A stretch of 64,000 nucleotides of DNA from Pseudomonas putida (GCF_001941965.1 NZ_MKZO01000007.1:80794-144793), one strand, 5' to 3'; positions 1 to 8,589 are shown, counted from the first letter of the stretch. Translations and numbers: made by a program. Notes: generated by a model not told the origin, from the letters alone.

Positions 1-590
1 AGGTCGAGCATATGCCGCCCAAGGCGCTTGCCCACATGCCAGGCGGCCTTGAACGAATGCCGGGCATTGAAGAACGCGCCCATATCCGCGCCACCGGCGA
101 TGCCCATGCCGAACAGGCTGACGATGTCCAGCGGCGGGCGCAGATGCTCGAGCCACGGCCCCAGCTCGCGACCATCGAACGGCTGCGCGCACAGCGAACG
201 GCCACCCGACGCCGAACCCTCGCCATCACGCATATCCGGCATGGCGTTGCCCGGATAGAACTGCACCGCCGTATGGTTATGGAAAAACTCGACCATCTCC
301 GGGCCACGTTGCAGGTACGCCCGCTGTTGCTCGCTCAGGGCAGTTGCGTGGACCTGCGCCAGCAAGTAACGCTCCGGCGCATCGTCGGTTTCGACCCGCC
401 CCAGCGGATTGCGCGGCACCCACAACCAGCCACCGGACCAGGCACTGGTACCGCCCAGCCAGCGGCTCTTTTCCGCGACGATCACCCTCAGGCCCTGGCT
501 GGCAGCGGTCACCGCCGCCGCCAGTCCAGAAGCGCCCGAGCCGATCACCAGTACGTCGCATTCCAGCGTCTGCATCGGTGCCTGACTCAT
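1..590 (-). CDS. FAD-dependent oxidoreductase, KstD/fumarate-reductase family (3' part outside window)
   Basis: The N-terminal 196 residues of a flavoprotein are visible; the rest lies beyond the left edge. Residues about 10-30 carry the Rossmann dinucleotide motif VIGSGASGLAAAV, followed by GGTSAWSGGWLW, both typical of the 3-ketosteroid dehydrogenase/fumarate reductase flavoprotein family. These enzymes remove or add hydrogens across C-C bonds with FAD. The start ATG (588-590) overlaps the TGA of the NIPSNAP gene as ATGA, so the two are translationally coupled. It is a paralogue of the flavoprotein at 910-2640, with which it shares the operon. Substrate is unknown; an alicyclic or aromatic acid is inferred from the neighbours. 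Confidence 0.85.
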   Translation of the reverse strand, partial: MSQAPMQTLECDVLVIGSGASGLAAAVTAASQGLRVIVAEKSRWLGGTSAWSGGWLWVPRNPLGRVETDDAPERYLLAQVHATALSEQQRAYLQRGPEMVEFFHNHTAVQFYPGNAMPDMRDGEGSASGGRSLCAQPFDGRELGPWLEHLRPPLDIVSLFGMGIAGGADMGAFFNARHSFKAAWHVGKRLGRHMLD

Positions 591-913
591 TTCAGCGGCG
601 AGAAACCGGTCGGCCGCAGCAGCCGCGACTCCAGTTTCAGCACCGCGCCCAGTTCCTTGTTCTTGCGCCCGACCTCGGCCCAGCGCGGGTCGGCCGCCAT
701 GCTGGCACGGCGCGCTGCACGGTCGTCGAGGCTTTCATAGGCCCAGATATGCACCACCTGGTTGGCTTCGCCGAACTCGGTGGTGAAGAAGCCCACCAGG
801 TTGCCCAGGTGTTCGGTCTGCACCGCCAGGGCGTCGCTCTGGTACAGCGCCAGCCAGTCGGCCATGCGGGTCGGGCTCAGGGTGTAGGTGCGCAGTTCGT
901 AGTACATGGTCAT
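587..913 (-). CDS. NIPSNAP family protein
   Basis: A small protein of 106-108 residues. It opens with MYYELRTYTLSPTRMADW, the characteristic start of NIPSNAP proteins (ferredoxin-like dimeric alpha+beta barrels), and ends in RPTGFSPLK. Two ATGs are possible: 911-913, which forms an ATGA overlap with the upstream flavoprotein stop, and 905-907, which lies 8 nt after GGAG and may be the true start. NIPSNAP proteins often sit in degradation operons without a proven reaction. Here it lies between two paralogous flavoproteins, with four-base overlaps on both sides, so it is probably made in fixed ratio with them. Confidence 0.85.
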   Translation of the reverse strand: MTMYYELRTYTLSPTRMADWLALYQSDALAVQTEHLGNLVGFFTTEFGEANQVVHIWAYESLDDRAARRASMAADPRWAEVGRKNKELGAVLKLESRLLRPTGFSPLK

Positions 914-2640
914 TTCTCCAGGGTGATCGAGGGGGTGTGCGCCAGCCGCTCGGCGGCATGGCAGGCGGCGAGCCAGCCGAAGGTCAGGCCCGGGCCGATG
1001 GTGATGCCCGGCCCCGGGTAGGTGCCGTCCATCAGCGAGTTCATATCGTTGCCGGCGGCATACAGGCCCGGGATCGGCGCACCGCTGGCATCCAGCACCC
1101 GGGCCTGGCCGTCGGTGGCAAGACCACGGGCCGAACCAAGGTCGCCGGTATGGAGGCGGACCGCGTACCACGGCGCCTTGAGCAGCGGTGCATTGCACGG
1201 GCTCGGCAGGTGCTCGGGGTCGCCCATGTAGCGGTTGTAGCTGTTGCCGCCCTTGCCGAAGGCGCGGTCGAGACCGTCGCGGGCATCGCGGTTGTAGGTG
1301 TCCAGGGTGCGCCGCAGCCCCTGGGGATCGACGCCGATCAGTGCCGCCAGTTGCTCGGCACTGTCGGCGCGATGCAGGTAGCCGGCGTCGATCAGCGCCT
1401 GGTTGTCCACCGGCTTGGGCCGGGCCAGGCCGAGACCGTATTTGTTCAACGCCTGGGCATCACAGACCAGCCAGCACGGCGTGCTGCCGGTGGCGAACAT
1501 GCGCTGGACGAAGTGGTGGTAGGAGTCGGACTCGTTGACGAAACGCTCGCCTGCTGCGTTGACCGCGATCACCCCCGGCTTGGCACGATCGGTGACCAGA
1601 TGCGGGAAGCGTTCGCGCTCGCCGTTCTTGTGGGTGACTTCGGAAACCGGCGCCCAGAAGAAGTTGGCCGCCAGCCCCTGCCCCAGCACCGCGCCGGTTG
1701 CCTGGGCCAGGCGCAGGCCGTCACCGGTATTGCCCGGCGGCGACATGCTCAGGTGTTCGCTGCCGGTCTCCGGACGCTGCGCAGCCGCTTGCGGCGCAGC
1801 GGCGAAACCACCGGTGGCGCAGACCACACCGCCACGGGACAGCACGCGCTGGCGGCGACCTTCGCGGGTGATGACCGCCCCCACCACGGCGCCATTCTCG
1901 ACGATCAGTTCCTCGGTGCAGCTGTTCAGCCACAGGCTCAGGCCATGTTCGAAGGCACTGGCCGCCAACCGTGCGATCAGGGCGTTGCCCGTGGTCAGCC
2001 GGGTCCCGCGGGGATGACTGATACGGTCTACGGCGTAGCGCCCCATCAGCTTCAGGCAATGCAGCAAGGCGCGCGGCGAGCGCCGGAAGCTGAGGAAATG
2101 CTGGATGTCCACGCGATTGACCATCATCCCGCCGAACAGCAGCATGCCCGCCGGCGGCATCTTCAGGTCCTTGAAGTGCTCACCGAGACGACGCCCGTCG
2201 TACTCCAGCATCTCCAGCGCCCGCCCGCGATCGGTGGCGCCCTCCTCGTCCGGGTAGTAATCCGGCGACAGCGGGCGCAGAGCGTATTTCAGCTCGGTAT
2301 TGGCTTCCAGCCAGCGCAGCGCCTGGTGGCCTTGCTCGATATAGGCGTCCACCAGCGCGGCGTTGTAGCCGGGGCCGATGGTCTTGTGCAGGTAGCGGCG
2401 CATGGCTTCTGCGCTGTCCACAACACCGGCGGCGCAAGCCTGATCCGTGCCATAGAGCCACACCGCACCACCGGAAATCGCCGAGGTGCCGCCGAACTGC
2501 GCGGCCTTTTCCACCAGCAGTACCTTGAGGCCCTTGCGCGTCGCAGTGGCGGCCGCGGCAAAGCCCGCGGCACCGCTGCCGAGCACGATCAGGTCGAACT
2601 GCGCTTCGCCCCCGGGCGGGAAACGGGTTGCCGTATTCAT
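910..2640 (-). CDS. FAD-dependent oxidoreductase, KstD/fumarate-reductase family
   Basis: A 576-residue flavoprotein. The N-terminus reads FDLIVLGSGAAGFAAAAT (FAD-binding GxGxxG), then GGTSAISGGAVWL. The C-terminal end has GLYAAGNDMNSLMDGTYPG and GPGLTFGWLAA, the usual second FAD-contacting segment of 3-ketosteroid-delta1-dehydrogenase-like proteins. The reading frame stays open upstream to 3060, but that stretch is antisense-type translation over the dehydrogenase gene; the ATG at 2638-2640 begins a typical leader. The stop overlaps the NIPSNAP start. Role inferred: ring dehydrogenation in the same pathway as the shikimate-dehydrogenase-like enzyme just upstream. The exact substrate cannot be read from sequence. 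Confidence 0.88.
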   Translation of the reverse strand: MNTATRFPPGGEAQFDLIVLGSGAAGFAAAATATRKGLKVLLVEKAAQFGGTSAISGGAVWLYGTDQACAAGVVDSAEAMRRYLHKTIGPGYNAALVDAYIEQGHQALRWLEANTELKYALRPLSPDYYPDEEGATDRGRALEMLEYDGRRLGEHFKDLKMPPAGMLLFGGMMVNRVDIQHFLSFRRSPRALLHCLKLMGRYAVDRISHPRGTRLTTGNALIARLAASAFEHGLSLWLNSCTEELIVENGAVVGAVITREGRRQRVLSRGGVVCATGGFAAAPQAAAQRPETGSEHLSMSPPGNTGDGLRLAQATGAVLGQGLAANFFWAPVSEVTHKNGERERFPHLVTDRAKPGVIAVNAAGERFVNESDSYHHFVQRMFATGSTPCWLVCDAQALNKYGLGLARPKPVDNQALIDAGYLHRADSAEQLAALIGVDPQGLRRTLDTYNRDARDGLDRAFGKGGNSYNRYMGDPEHLPSPCNAPLLKAPWYAVRLHTGDLGSARGLATDGQARVLDASGAPIPGLYAAGNDMNSLMDGTYPGPGITIGPGLTFGWLAACHAAERLAHTPSITLEK

Positions 2641-2650
2641 CCCGCGCTCC

Positions 2651-3460
2651 TCACAACTGCAAGGGCGTGACGCCCATGAAATGGCCGAGGTTGCCGAGCT
2701 GGGCGAAGGCCATCTGCGGACCGGTCTGGATCGCGCAGCCGCGTTCACGGGCGGCGGCCAGCAAGGGGGTGATTTCCGGCGAGGTGACCACATCGGCGAC
2801 CAGGGTGCTGCTGCGCAGGCTGTCCAGTTGCGCCAGGGGCAGCGGCAACTCGCCGGTGCCGCCCATGCCCGCCGGGGTGGCGTTGACCAGCAAGTCGAAG
2901 CTGTCCAGGGATTCGTAGCCGATCTCGATAAGCACCTTGCCGAACGCCTTGCCCAGCAACCCGGCCAGGTTCCGGCAACGTTCGGCACTGGCATCGCTGA
3001 GTACCAGCAATTCGGCGCCGGCCTGGCACAGCGACCAGGCGATCGCGCTACCCACCCCACCGGCCCCGATCACCAGCGCGCGCTTGCCACGGGCCTGGAA
3101 ACCGTTGAGACAGGCGGCATTGAGGAAGCCCTCGCCATCGACGTTGTCCCCCAGCAGACGGCCATCGGCCTGACGGCGGATCACGTTCACCGAGCCCAGC
3201 GCCCCGGCCCGCTCGCTGACTTCATCGAGGCGCCCGGCCAGCACCTGCTTGTACGGCACGGTGACTACCACGCCGCGCAGGTTCTGCCAGCCGCGCAGGG
3301 TGGCGAGAAACGCATCGAGGGCGTCCTCGCGGATATCGATGGGCAGCATCGCCAGGTTCTGGCTGTTGGCCTGGAACCAGCGATTGAAGTTTTCCGGGGA
3401 TTTGACCTGGGTGATGGGCGACCCGACGATCGCCACCAGTTCGGTGGATCCGTGCAGCAT
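2651..3460 (-). CDS. Shikimate/quinate dehydrogenase-like protein (AroE paralogue)
   Basis: A 269-residue NADP/NAD-dependent dehydrogenase of the shikimate dehydrogenase family. The substrate half has VGSPITQVKSPENFN (residues 12-26), the catalytic lysine in VTVPYKQ (K71) and the partner aspartate in GDNVDGEG (D108). The nucleotide-binding loop GAGGVGSAIA lies near 132-141. The start ATG at 3458-3460 has GGAGG five bases upstream; an upstream in-frame ATG at 3496 has no such site. It lies only 10 nt before the flavoprotein, so one operon is likely. Because it sits with catabolic genes and a PcaR-like regulator, it is probably a degradative paralogue (RifI/SdhL/quinate type) rather than biosynthetic AroE. 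Confidence 0.85.
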   Translation of the reverse strand: MLHGSTELVAIVGSPITQVKSPENFNRWFQANSQNLAMLPIDIREDALDAFLATLRGWQNLRGVVVTVPYKQVLAGRLDEVSERAGALGSVNVIRRQADGRLLGDNVDGEGFLNAACLNGFQARGKRALVIGAGGVGSAIAWSLCQAGAELLVLSDASAERCRNLAGLLGKAFGKVLIEIGYESLDSFDLLVNATPAGMGGTGELPLPLAQLDSLRSSTLVADVVTSPEITPLLAAARERGCAIQTGPQMAFAQLGNLGHFMGVTPLQL

Positions 3461-3562
3461 GCTGACCTCCAGAGGGTCGGTGTTGTTGTGCTGCAAGGGT
3501 GCTGCCTGGCGCTGGCCGGGCCAATGGCGCGGATCGCCAATCTGCTTGTTATTCGCTGTGAG

Positions 3563-3577
3563 GTTGCGATAATCGCA
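3563..3577. promoter_or_regulatory. Putative PcaR/PobR-type IclR operator
   Basis: The sequence GTTGCGATAATCGCA contains a perfect 6-bp inverted repeat, TGCGAT-A-ATCGCA. It closely resembles the remembered PcaR site of P. putida (GTTCGATAATCGCAC). It lies between the divergent dehydrogenase operon and the IclR gene, 31 bases before the IclR start, where autoregulation and control of the operon would be expected. The match is by eye; binding is inferred. Confidence 0.5.
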
Positions 3578-3608
3578 GTCTTTTGCGAAATCAGCGGAGC
3601 GCCTGAAG

Positions 3609-4382
3609 ATGGCCCAGCCCGAGATCCATCCCCGTGACCTGATCGTCGGCCTGCAGAAGGGGCTGGCGTTGATGCAGCTGTTCAGCGTCGACCAGCCGAA
3701 GCTCAGCGTGCCCGAGGCGGCACGCTTGTCGGGGCTGACACCGAGTGCGGCGCGGCGTTTTCTGCTGACCCTGGTGCACGAGGCGTTTCTCGAAACCGAT
3801 GGCCGCCATTACTGGCTGACGCCCAAGGCGCTGCGGATCGGCCAGGCCTATGTGGATTCGGCGCAACTGCCACGGATGCTGCGGCCGGTGGTGGAACAGG
3901 TGGCGCGCACCACCCAGGAGCATGTGTCGGTGGGCACGCGGGATGGCGACGAGATCGTGCATATCGTGCGCAGTCGCTACAGCCACATCGCCTCGCTGTC
4001 GATCCGGCCAGGGTCGCGCTTGCCGCTGTATTGCACGGCGGGTGGGCGGATCTGGCTGGCGTCGCTGGCGGAGGAGGAACTGGCGGCGTATTTCGGGCGG
4101 GTCACGTTGCGCGGGCTGACGCCGCATACCTGTGTCGATGAGCAGGCCTTGCGCGAGGAACTGCGCCGGGTGGCGGCCCAGGGGTATGCCGAGGTGGACC
4201 AGGAATTCGAGGTGGGGATGCGCGTGCTGGGAGTGCCGCTGGTGGATCGGCATGGGGTGTTGCGGTCGACGTTGACCATTACCACCCATGCATCAAGGAT
4301 CAGCCTGGAGGAGATGCGGCGGCGGTACCTGATGCCGCTGTATGAGGCGCAGGCGTTGTTGAAGCCTGTTATGGAGGCCTGA
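3609..4382 (+). CDS. IclR family transcriptional regulator, PcaR/PcaU/PobR-like
   Basis: A 257-residue regulator. Residues about 9-75 form the winged helix-turn-helix (GLQKGLALMQLFS, then LSVPEAARLSGLTPSAARRF), and 80-250 the IclR effector domain (HVSVGTRDGDEIVHI, LPLYCTAGGRIWLA, EVGMRVLGVPLVD). The PcaR/PcaU/PobR branch controls protocatechuate and related aromatic acid genes and binds an aromatic or beta-ketoadipate-type ligand. It is divergent from the dehydrogenase operon, with a matching palindrome between them. The likely role is control of that operon, perhaps as an activator. Confidence 0.88.
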   Translation: MAQPEIHPRDLIVGLQKGLALMQLFSVDQPKLSVPEAARLSGLTPSAARRFLLTLVHEAFLETDGRHYWLTPKALRIGQAYVDSAQLPRMLRPVVEQVARTTQEHVSVGTRDGDEIVHIVRSRYSHIASLSIRPGSRLPLYCTAGGRIWLASLAEEELAAYFGRVTLRGLTPHTCVDEQALREELRRVAAQGYAEVDQEFEVGMRVLGVPLVDRHGVLRSTLTITTHASRISLEEMRRRYLMPLYEAQALLKPVMEA

Positions 4383-4402
4383 AGGACTTGTGCTGTCTGG
4401 AC

Positions 4403-4487
4403 GGGCCTCATCGCTGGCAAGCCAGCTCCCACAGTGACCGCGTGCACCGCTGACCCTGTGGGAGCTGGCTTGCCAGCGATGAGGCCC
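4403..4487. repeat. REP pair (BIME-like inverted repeat)
   Basis: Two inverted copies of the Pseudomonas REP: CATCGCTGGCAAGCCAGCTC on one side and its reverse complement on the other, with a short spacer. It lies between the convergent IclR and LysR genes and may help end transcription from both. Confidence 0.9.
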
Positions 4488-4493
4488 GGGAGA

Positions 4494-5411
4494 TCACCTT
4501 GAAGCTTGAGGGGCACACCACTCCCGCAACAACCCCGCAAACACCTGCGCCGCCTCCGACAACGGCCGGTCCGTCGGCGTGGTCAGGCCGATCGGCGCCC
4601 GCAGCAAGGTACTGCTGAACGGCAACGCCTTGACGATCCCCAACCTCAGGTCCAGATCCACCACCCCGCGCTGGACGAACCACACCCCGTCGTAATCCTG
4701 CACATACACCCGCGAGAACGTCTCGCTCAGCGACTCCTGGATTGCAAAGTCCTCCCCCGCTCCACTGGACAGGAGGAAGTTGTCGACACTGATCCGCACC
4801 AGCGTGCCTTGGGGGGAAACCAGCAGCACATAGGGTCGCAGGTCCTCCAGCACCAGGCGCTCGCGTGCCGCCAGCGGGTGCCCGCTGCGGACCACCAGCA
4901 GCAGGTCTTCCTCGTACAGCGCTTCGAACACCACCCCGAGCATGTCGCGCCCGATCAGGCGCCCGACGATCAGGTCCAGCTCGTGGGTGCGCAGCTTGCC
5001 CACCAGAAAGTCATACACCCCCGCCAGCACCTGCACCTGGATCTGCGGGAAGCGCTGGCGCATCTGCGCGATCACCGGCGCCAGCATGTAGCCGGCCGCC
5101 GTCGGCAAGGCGCCAACCCGCAATACCTGCGGCGCCTGGGGCTGCACCTGGCCCTCGTCCAGGGCCATGCGGAAACTCGCCATGGCCTGCGCCGCATGCT
5201 TGTGGAAGGCCTCGCCGGCCCGGGTCAGTTGCACGCCCTTGCGCCCGCGCACCAGCAATTGCGAGCCCAGTTCCTGCTCCAGTTCCTTGATGCTCTTGGA
5301 CACCGCCGAGAGGGTGATATGCAGCAGGCGCGAGGCGGTGGCGAGGCTGCCGGAGCTGACCACGGCGAGAAAGACGCGGAAGTGACGCAGGTTGATAGTG
5401 GAGAGATTCAC
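4494..5411 (-). CDS. LysR family regulator, PcaQ/GbpR-like
   Basis: A 305-residue LysR protein. It begins NLRHFRVFLAVVSSGSLATA with the helix-turn-helix through residue 65 (LSAVSKSIKELEQELGSQL), followed by the periplasmic-binding-protein-like effector domain (LRVGALPTAAGYMLAPVI). The C-terminal GLTTPTDRPLSEAAQVFAGL resembles PcaQ/GbpR proteins, which respond to protocatechuate-pathway or sugar ligands. It is divergent from the isomerase/SDR/MFS operon, the usual arrangement for a LysR activator of the adjoining operon. The specific ligand is not known. Confidence 0.87.
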   Translation of the reverse strand: MNLSTINLRHFRVFLAVVSSGSLATASRLLHITLSAVSKSIKELEQELGSQLLVRGRKGVQLTRAGEAFHKHAAQAMASFRMALDEGQVQPQAPQVLRVGALPTAAGYMLAPVIAQMRQRFPQIQVQVLAGVYDFLVGKLRTHELDLIVGRLIGRDMLGVVFEALYEEDLLLVVRSGHPLAARERLVLEDLRPYVLLVSPQGTLVRISVDNFLLSSGAGEDFAIQESLSETFSRVYVQDYDGVWFVQRGVVDLDLRLGIVKALPFSSTLLRAPIGLTTPTDRPLSEAAQVFAGLLREWCAPQASR

Positions 5412-5426
5412 TGGACCGACTCAAGA

Positions 5427-5480
5427 GTTAATCAACCTGCAAGTTAACCAAGGCGCGCTTTTATATCAATTTAATCAACC
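5427..5480. promoter_or_regulatory. Direct repeats TTAATCAACC in LysR/operon divergent promoter
   Basis: The 10-mer TTAATCAACC occurs at 5428-5437 and 5471-5480, with AGTTAACC between them. They lie in the short AT-rich gap between the divergent LysR gene and the plus-strand operon. The placement suits LysR binding half-sites near the -35 region. This is inference from position and repetition only. Confidence 0.4.
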
Positions 5481-5529
5481 GCCAACTTCATCTAGCATCC
5501 TCTCCATCGTCAACAAGGATTCCCTCGCC

Positions 5530-6423
5530 ATGACTCAAGCCCGCCCCCGCCTGGGTGTTTCCAGCGCCTCGCTGCCCAGCCTCGCTCCCGAGGCGCTGGT
5601 GGACGAACTCGCTCGCCTGGGTTACCAGGGCGTCGAATGGCGGGTCGCCAACACCGACCTGCTGGACGCCAGCCGCGGCTGGGATGCCCGCAGCAACAAC
5701 CGCTGCACCCTGCCGCCGTGCGAACGGACCATCGCCCGGATCCGCCAGCAGTGCCAGGCCAACGGCCTGGAGATCTTCGGCCTGAGCCCCTACCTGCCGG
5801 TGGGCGATGTGGAGCAGGCCTTCCGTCTGATCGACCTCGCTGCCCTGGCCGGCAATGCCCGCCTGCGCCTGTGGGCGCCGGGCTACGAAGACGAACGCTA
5901 CGCCGCTGCCAGCGCGCGCATGCGCCGCTTCCTCGACCAGTTGCTGCCCCGCGCCGAAGCCGCCGGGGTGCGCCTGGCCCTGGAAGTGCACCAACGCACC
6001 ATCTGCTCCAGCCCGTCCCTGGCCATGCGCATCGCCGAACACTATCCGGCGCAACACCTCGGCATCATCTACGACCTCGGCAACCTGGCCATCGAAGGCC
6101 GCGAGGATGTACGCCTGTCCCTCGACCTGATGGGCGAGCACCTGGCCCATGTGCAGGTGAAGAATGTGGCCTGGGTGGCCCAGGCCGACGACCAGGGCTG
6201 GCGCTGGGAATGGTGCCCGCCGGACCAGGGCGTGCTGCCCCTGCGCAGCATGCTGCAGACCCTGGCCGCCCGGGGTTTCGCCGACTGGCTGTCGATCGAG
6301 GACTTCGACGCCACCTGGCCCGACGCCCACAAGCTGCTGCGCAACCGCGACCTGATCCGCCGCTATCTCGACCTGGATGCGCCGGCTGTCCCTGTTTCCA
6401 CCCCAGAGGTACTTTGCCCATGA
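5530..6423 (+). CDS. TIM-barrel sugar phosphate isomerase/epimerase-like protein (possible dehydroshikimate dehydratase-type)
   Basis: A 297-residue AP-endonuclease-2-type TIM barrel. It contains LARLGYQGVEWRVAN at the N-terminus, LALEVHQRTICSS, the metal-site segment IIYDLGNLAIEG, HVQVKN, and a final SIEDFDATW. The glutamate, histidine and aspartate residues of these strands would hold a divalent metal. The frame runs upstream to 5392, but the ATG at 5530 has AAGGA ten bases before it. The stop overlaps the SDR start (ATGA). Members act as isomerases, epimerases or dehydroshikimate dehydratases. With a shikimate-dehydrogenase-like enzyme next door the last is attractive but unproven. Confidence 0.75.
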   Translation: MTQARPRLGVSSASLPSLAPEALVDELARLGYQGVEWRVANTDLLDASRGWDARSNNRCTLPPCERTIARIRQQCQANGLEIFGLSPYLPVGDVEQAFRLIDLAALAGNARLRLWAPGYEDERYAAASARMRRFLDQLLPRAEAAGVRLALEVHQRTICSSPSLAMRIAEHYPAQHLGIIYDLGNLAIEGREDVRLSLDLMGEHLAHVQVKNVAWVAQADDQGWRWEWCPPDQGVLPLRSMLQTLAARGFADWLSIEDFDATWPDAHKLLRNRDLIRRYLDLDAPAVPVSTPEVLCP

Positions 6424-7196
6424 ACCTGCCCCACACCCCGCGCCGCGTCGCCCTGGTCACCGGTGCCGCCGGCGAGCTGGGCCGCGCCATCTGCCAGCGC
6501 CTGAGCCAGGACGGCCTCGACCTGATCGCGGCGGATATCAACCTGGACGCCGCCCAAACCCTGGTCGATAGCCTGCCGCAGGCCGAGGGCCAACGCGCCA
6601 TCGCCGTGCACGCCGACCTCGGCGACGCCGCCTCCATCGCCGCCCTGGTGGCGCTGGGCGGTAGCACCTTCGGTCGCATCGATGTGGTGGTGAACAATGC
6701 CGCAGTGAATCATCGCGGCTCGATCTACGACTTCGACCCGGGGCAATGGGACCACATGATGGCCGTCAACCTGCGCGGCCCCGCCCTGCTCTGCCAGCAG
6801 GTGGCGCCGTACTGGAAAGCCCAGGCCAGCGGCCGGGTGATCAATATCGTTTCGCGTTGCTGGGTCGCCGGCGGACCGCCCGCCTATGTCGCCTGCAAGG
6901 CCGGGCTGGTCGGCCTGACCCGCTCCATGGCGCGGGAACTGGCGCCGCACAACGTCACCGTCAATGCCATTGCCCCCGGCCTGTTGCCGTCGGCCTTCAC
7001 CCTGGACGGGCGCGATGCCGAGAGCTTCGAGCGCATGGCCCAGGGCTCGATCAACAACACGCCGCTGAAGCGCCTGGTGACCCCGGACGACGTCGCCGGC
7101 ACCACCGCCTTCCTGGCCTCGAAGGATGCCGCCTTCATCACTGCCGAAGTCATCCATGTCTGCGGTGGCAGCCAGCTGGCGCCCTTCGGCAACTGA
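6420..7196 (+). CDS. SDR family NAD(P)-dependent oxidoreductase
   Basis: A 258-residue classical short-chain dehydrogenase. The cofactor motif is TGAAGELG at residues 14-21, then the structural NNAA at 92-95, and the catalytic triad Ser145 (IVSRCW), Tyr156 and Lys160 (YVACK). The NPG-like segment AIAPGLL follows. It oxidises or reduces a hydroxyl/keto group on a small metabolite. It is coupled to the upstream barrel protein by an ATGA overlap and followed 43 nt later by the transporter, so the three form one operon. Substrate is not deducible, though a cyclic hydroxy acid fits the cluster. Confidence 0.88.
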   Translation: MNLPHTPRRVALVTGAAGELGRAICQRLSQDGLDLIAADINLDAAQTLVDSLPQAEGQRAIAVHADLGDAASIAALVALGGSTFGRIDVVVNNAAVNHRGSIYDFDPGQWDHMMAVNLRGPALLCQQVAPYWKAQASGRVINIVSRCWVAGGPPAYVACKAGLVGLTRSMARELAPHNVTVNAIAPGLLPSAFTLDGRDAESFERMAQGSINNTPLKRLVTPDDVAGTTAFLASKDAAFITAEVIHVCGGSQLAPFGN

Positions 7197-7239
7197 AACC
7201 TGCCTTACCCGACCATCACAACTACAAGAAAGGTTCGCT

Positions 7240-8535
7240 ATGACCACTCCCCATCCCGATAACCGGCGCATGGCGCGCCGGGCTGCGTTCGGCAGCTTCC
7301 TCGGCAGCGTCGTCGAGTACTACGACTTCTTCATCTACGGCTCGGCGGCGGCGCTGGTGTTCAGCACGCTGTTCTTCCCCTCCAACGACCCCATGGCCGG
7401 GACCCTGGCGGCCCTGGCGACCTTTGGCGTGGGCTATATCGCCCGGCCGATCGGCGCGCTGGTCTGCGGCCACCTCGGCGACCGCATCGGACGCAAGCAG
7501 GTGCTGATGATGACCCTGCTGCTGATGGGCCTGGCCACCTTCACCATCGGCCTGCTGCCCACCCACGCCAGCATCGGAGCCTGGGCTCCGGCGCTGCTGG
7601 TGTTCTGCCGCCTGCTGCAAGGCTTCTCTGCCGGCGGCGAACAGGTCGGCGCCAGCCTGCTGACCATGGAACATGCGCCCGGCAAGAGCAAAACCTTCTA
7701 CACCAGTTGGTTGATCAACGGCGCGTCCATGGGCTCGATCCTGGCGACCTCGGTGTTCATTCCACTGTCGATGCTCAGCCAGGAACAACTGCTGGCCTGG
7801 GGCTGGCGGATTCCCTTCCTGCTCAGCGCGGTGATGGTGGTGATTACCTGGCTGATCCGCCGTGGCGTCGAGGAAAGCCCGGAGTTCAAGGCCAGCAAAC
7901 CGGAGCCCCGGCGCCTGCCGGTGGCCGAGCTGTTCAGCAAGGAGCGCCGGGCGTTCTTTACCGTGTTCTGCTGTGCGCTGATCTGCGCGGTGTCGTCGCT
8001 GGTGATGATCTTCGGCCTGTCCTGGGCGACCAACAACCAGAACGTCGATCGGCCCTCGATGCTTAGCGCGATTGCCGCGAGCCAGGTGGTGGCGCTGATC
8101 TGCCAGCCGCTGTTCGGCCTGCTCGCCGACCGCATCGGACGCAAGCGCATCTTCGCCATCGGCTCGCTGGCCTGCTGCGCCGGAGTGTTCCTGTTCCTCT
8201 GGTCGATCAGCACCGGCAACCTCGGCCTGATCCTGTTCAGCACCGTGCTGCTCAAGGGCGTGCTGTACAGCGCACCGAACGCCCTGTGGCCGTCGTTCTA
8301 TGCGGAGATGTTCAGCATTCGCGTGCGCTATACCGGGGTCGGGCTGGCGACCCAGTTGAGCTTCATCATCTCCGGCTTCTCGCCAAGCCTGTGCTATGCG
8401 CTGATGAGCGATGGCAATGACTGGCTTCCGGTGGCGTGCTTTATCGGCGGGCTGTCGTTGTTCGCGGCGATCGCGGCCATCGTGTCGCGGCCGGCGGGTG
8501 CCGACGAGCCGGTGTTGCAGGCACGACACGCTTGA
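7240..8535 (+). CDS. MFS transporter, metabolite:H+ symporter (ShiA/PcaT-like)
   Basis: A 431-residue inner-membrane symporter of the MHS branch. The opening AAFGSFLGSVVEYYDFFIYG, then GDRIGRKQVL after the second helix, and a repeated DRIGRKRIF in the second half are diagnostic. About 12 hydrophobic helices are visible. MHS members carry shikimate, dicarboxylates, protocatechuate or betaine with protons. The start ATG at 7240 has AAAGG six bases upstream; the longer frame overlaps the SDR gene. It probably imports the substrate of the cluster. Confidence 0.88.
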   Translation: MTTPHPDNRRMARRAAFGSFLGSVVEYYDFFIYGSAAALVFSTLFFPSNDPMAGTLAALATFGVGYIARPIGALVCGHLGDRIGRKQVLMMTLLLMGLATFTIGLLPTHASIGAWAPALLVFCRLLQGFSAGGEQVGASLLTMEHAPGKSKTFYTSWLINGASMGSILATSVFIPLSMLSQEQLLAWGWRIPFLLSAVMVVITWLIRRGVEESPEFKASKPEPRRLPVAELFSKERRAFFTVFCCALICAVSSLVMIFGLSWATNNQNVDRPSMLSAIAASQVVALICQPLFGLLADRIGRKRIFAIGSLACCAGVFLFLWSISTGNLGLILFSTVLLKGVLYSAPNALWPSFYAEMFSIRVRYTGVGLATQLSFIISGFSPSLCYALMSDGNDWLPVACFIGGLSLFAAIAAIVSRPAGADEPVLQARHA

Positions 8536-8544
8536 TTCCCTCTT

Positions 8545-8575
8545 GGCCCCGTCTTAGTGCGGGGCCTTTCTTTTT
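8545..8575 (+). terminator. Rho-independent terminator after the MFS gene
   Basis: The hairpin GGCCCCG / CGGGGCC with an 8-nt loop is followed by TTTCTTTTT. It lies just after the transporter stop and before the YciI ribosome binding site, so most transcripts may end here and YciI would be read-through or separately promoted. Confidence 0.75.
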
Positions 8576-8589
8576 CAAGGAGTACACAC

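Noticed and set aside
937..2670. Plus-strand open frame of 577 codons opposite the flavoprotein
   Set aside because: It mirrors the coding strand of a GC-rich gene and has no family motif; the flavoprotein on the other strand has clear FAD motifs.
910..3060. Long minus-strand frame of 716 codons including the flavoprotein
   Set aside because: The part above 2640 reads across the shikimate-dehydrogenase-like gene in another frame and has arginine/proline-rich, shadow-type composition. The real start is at 2638-2640.
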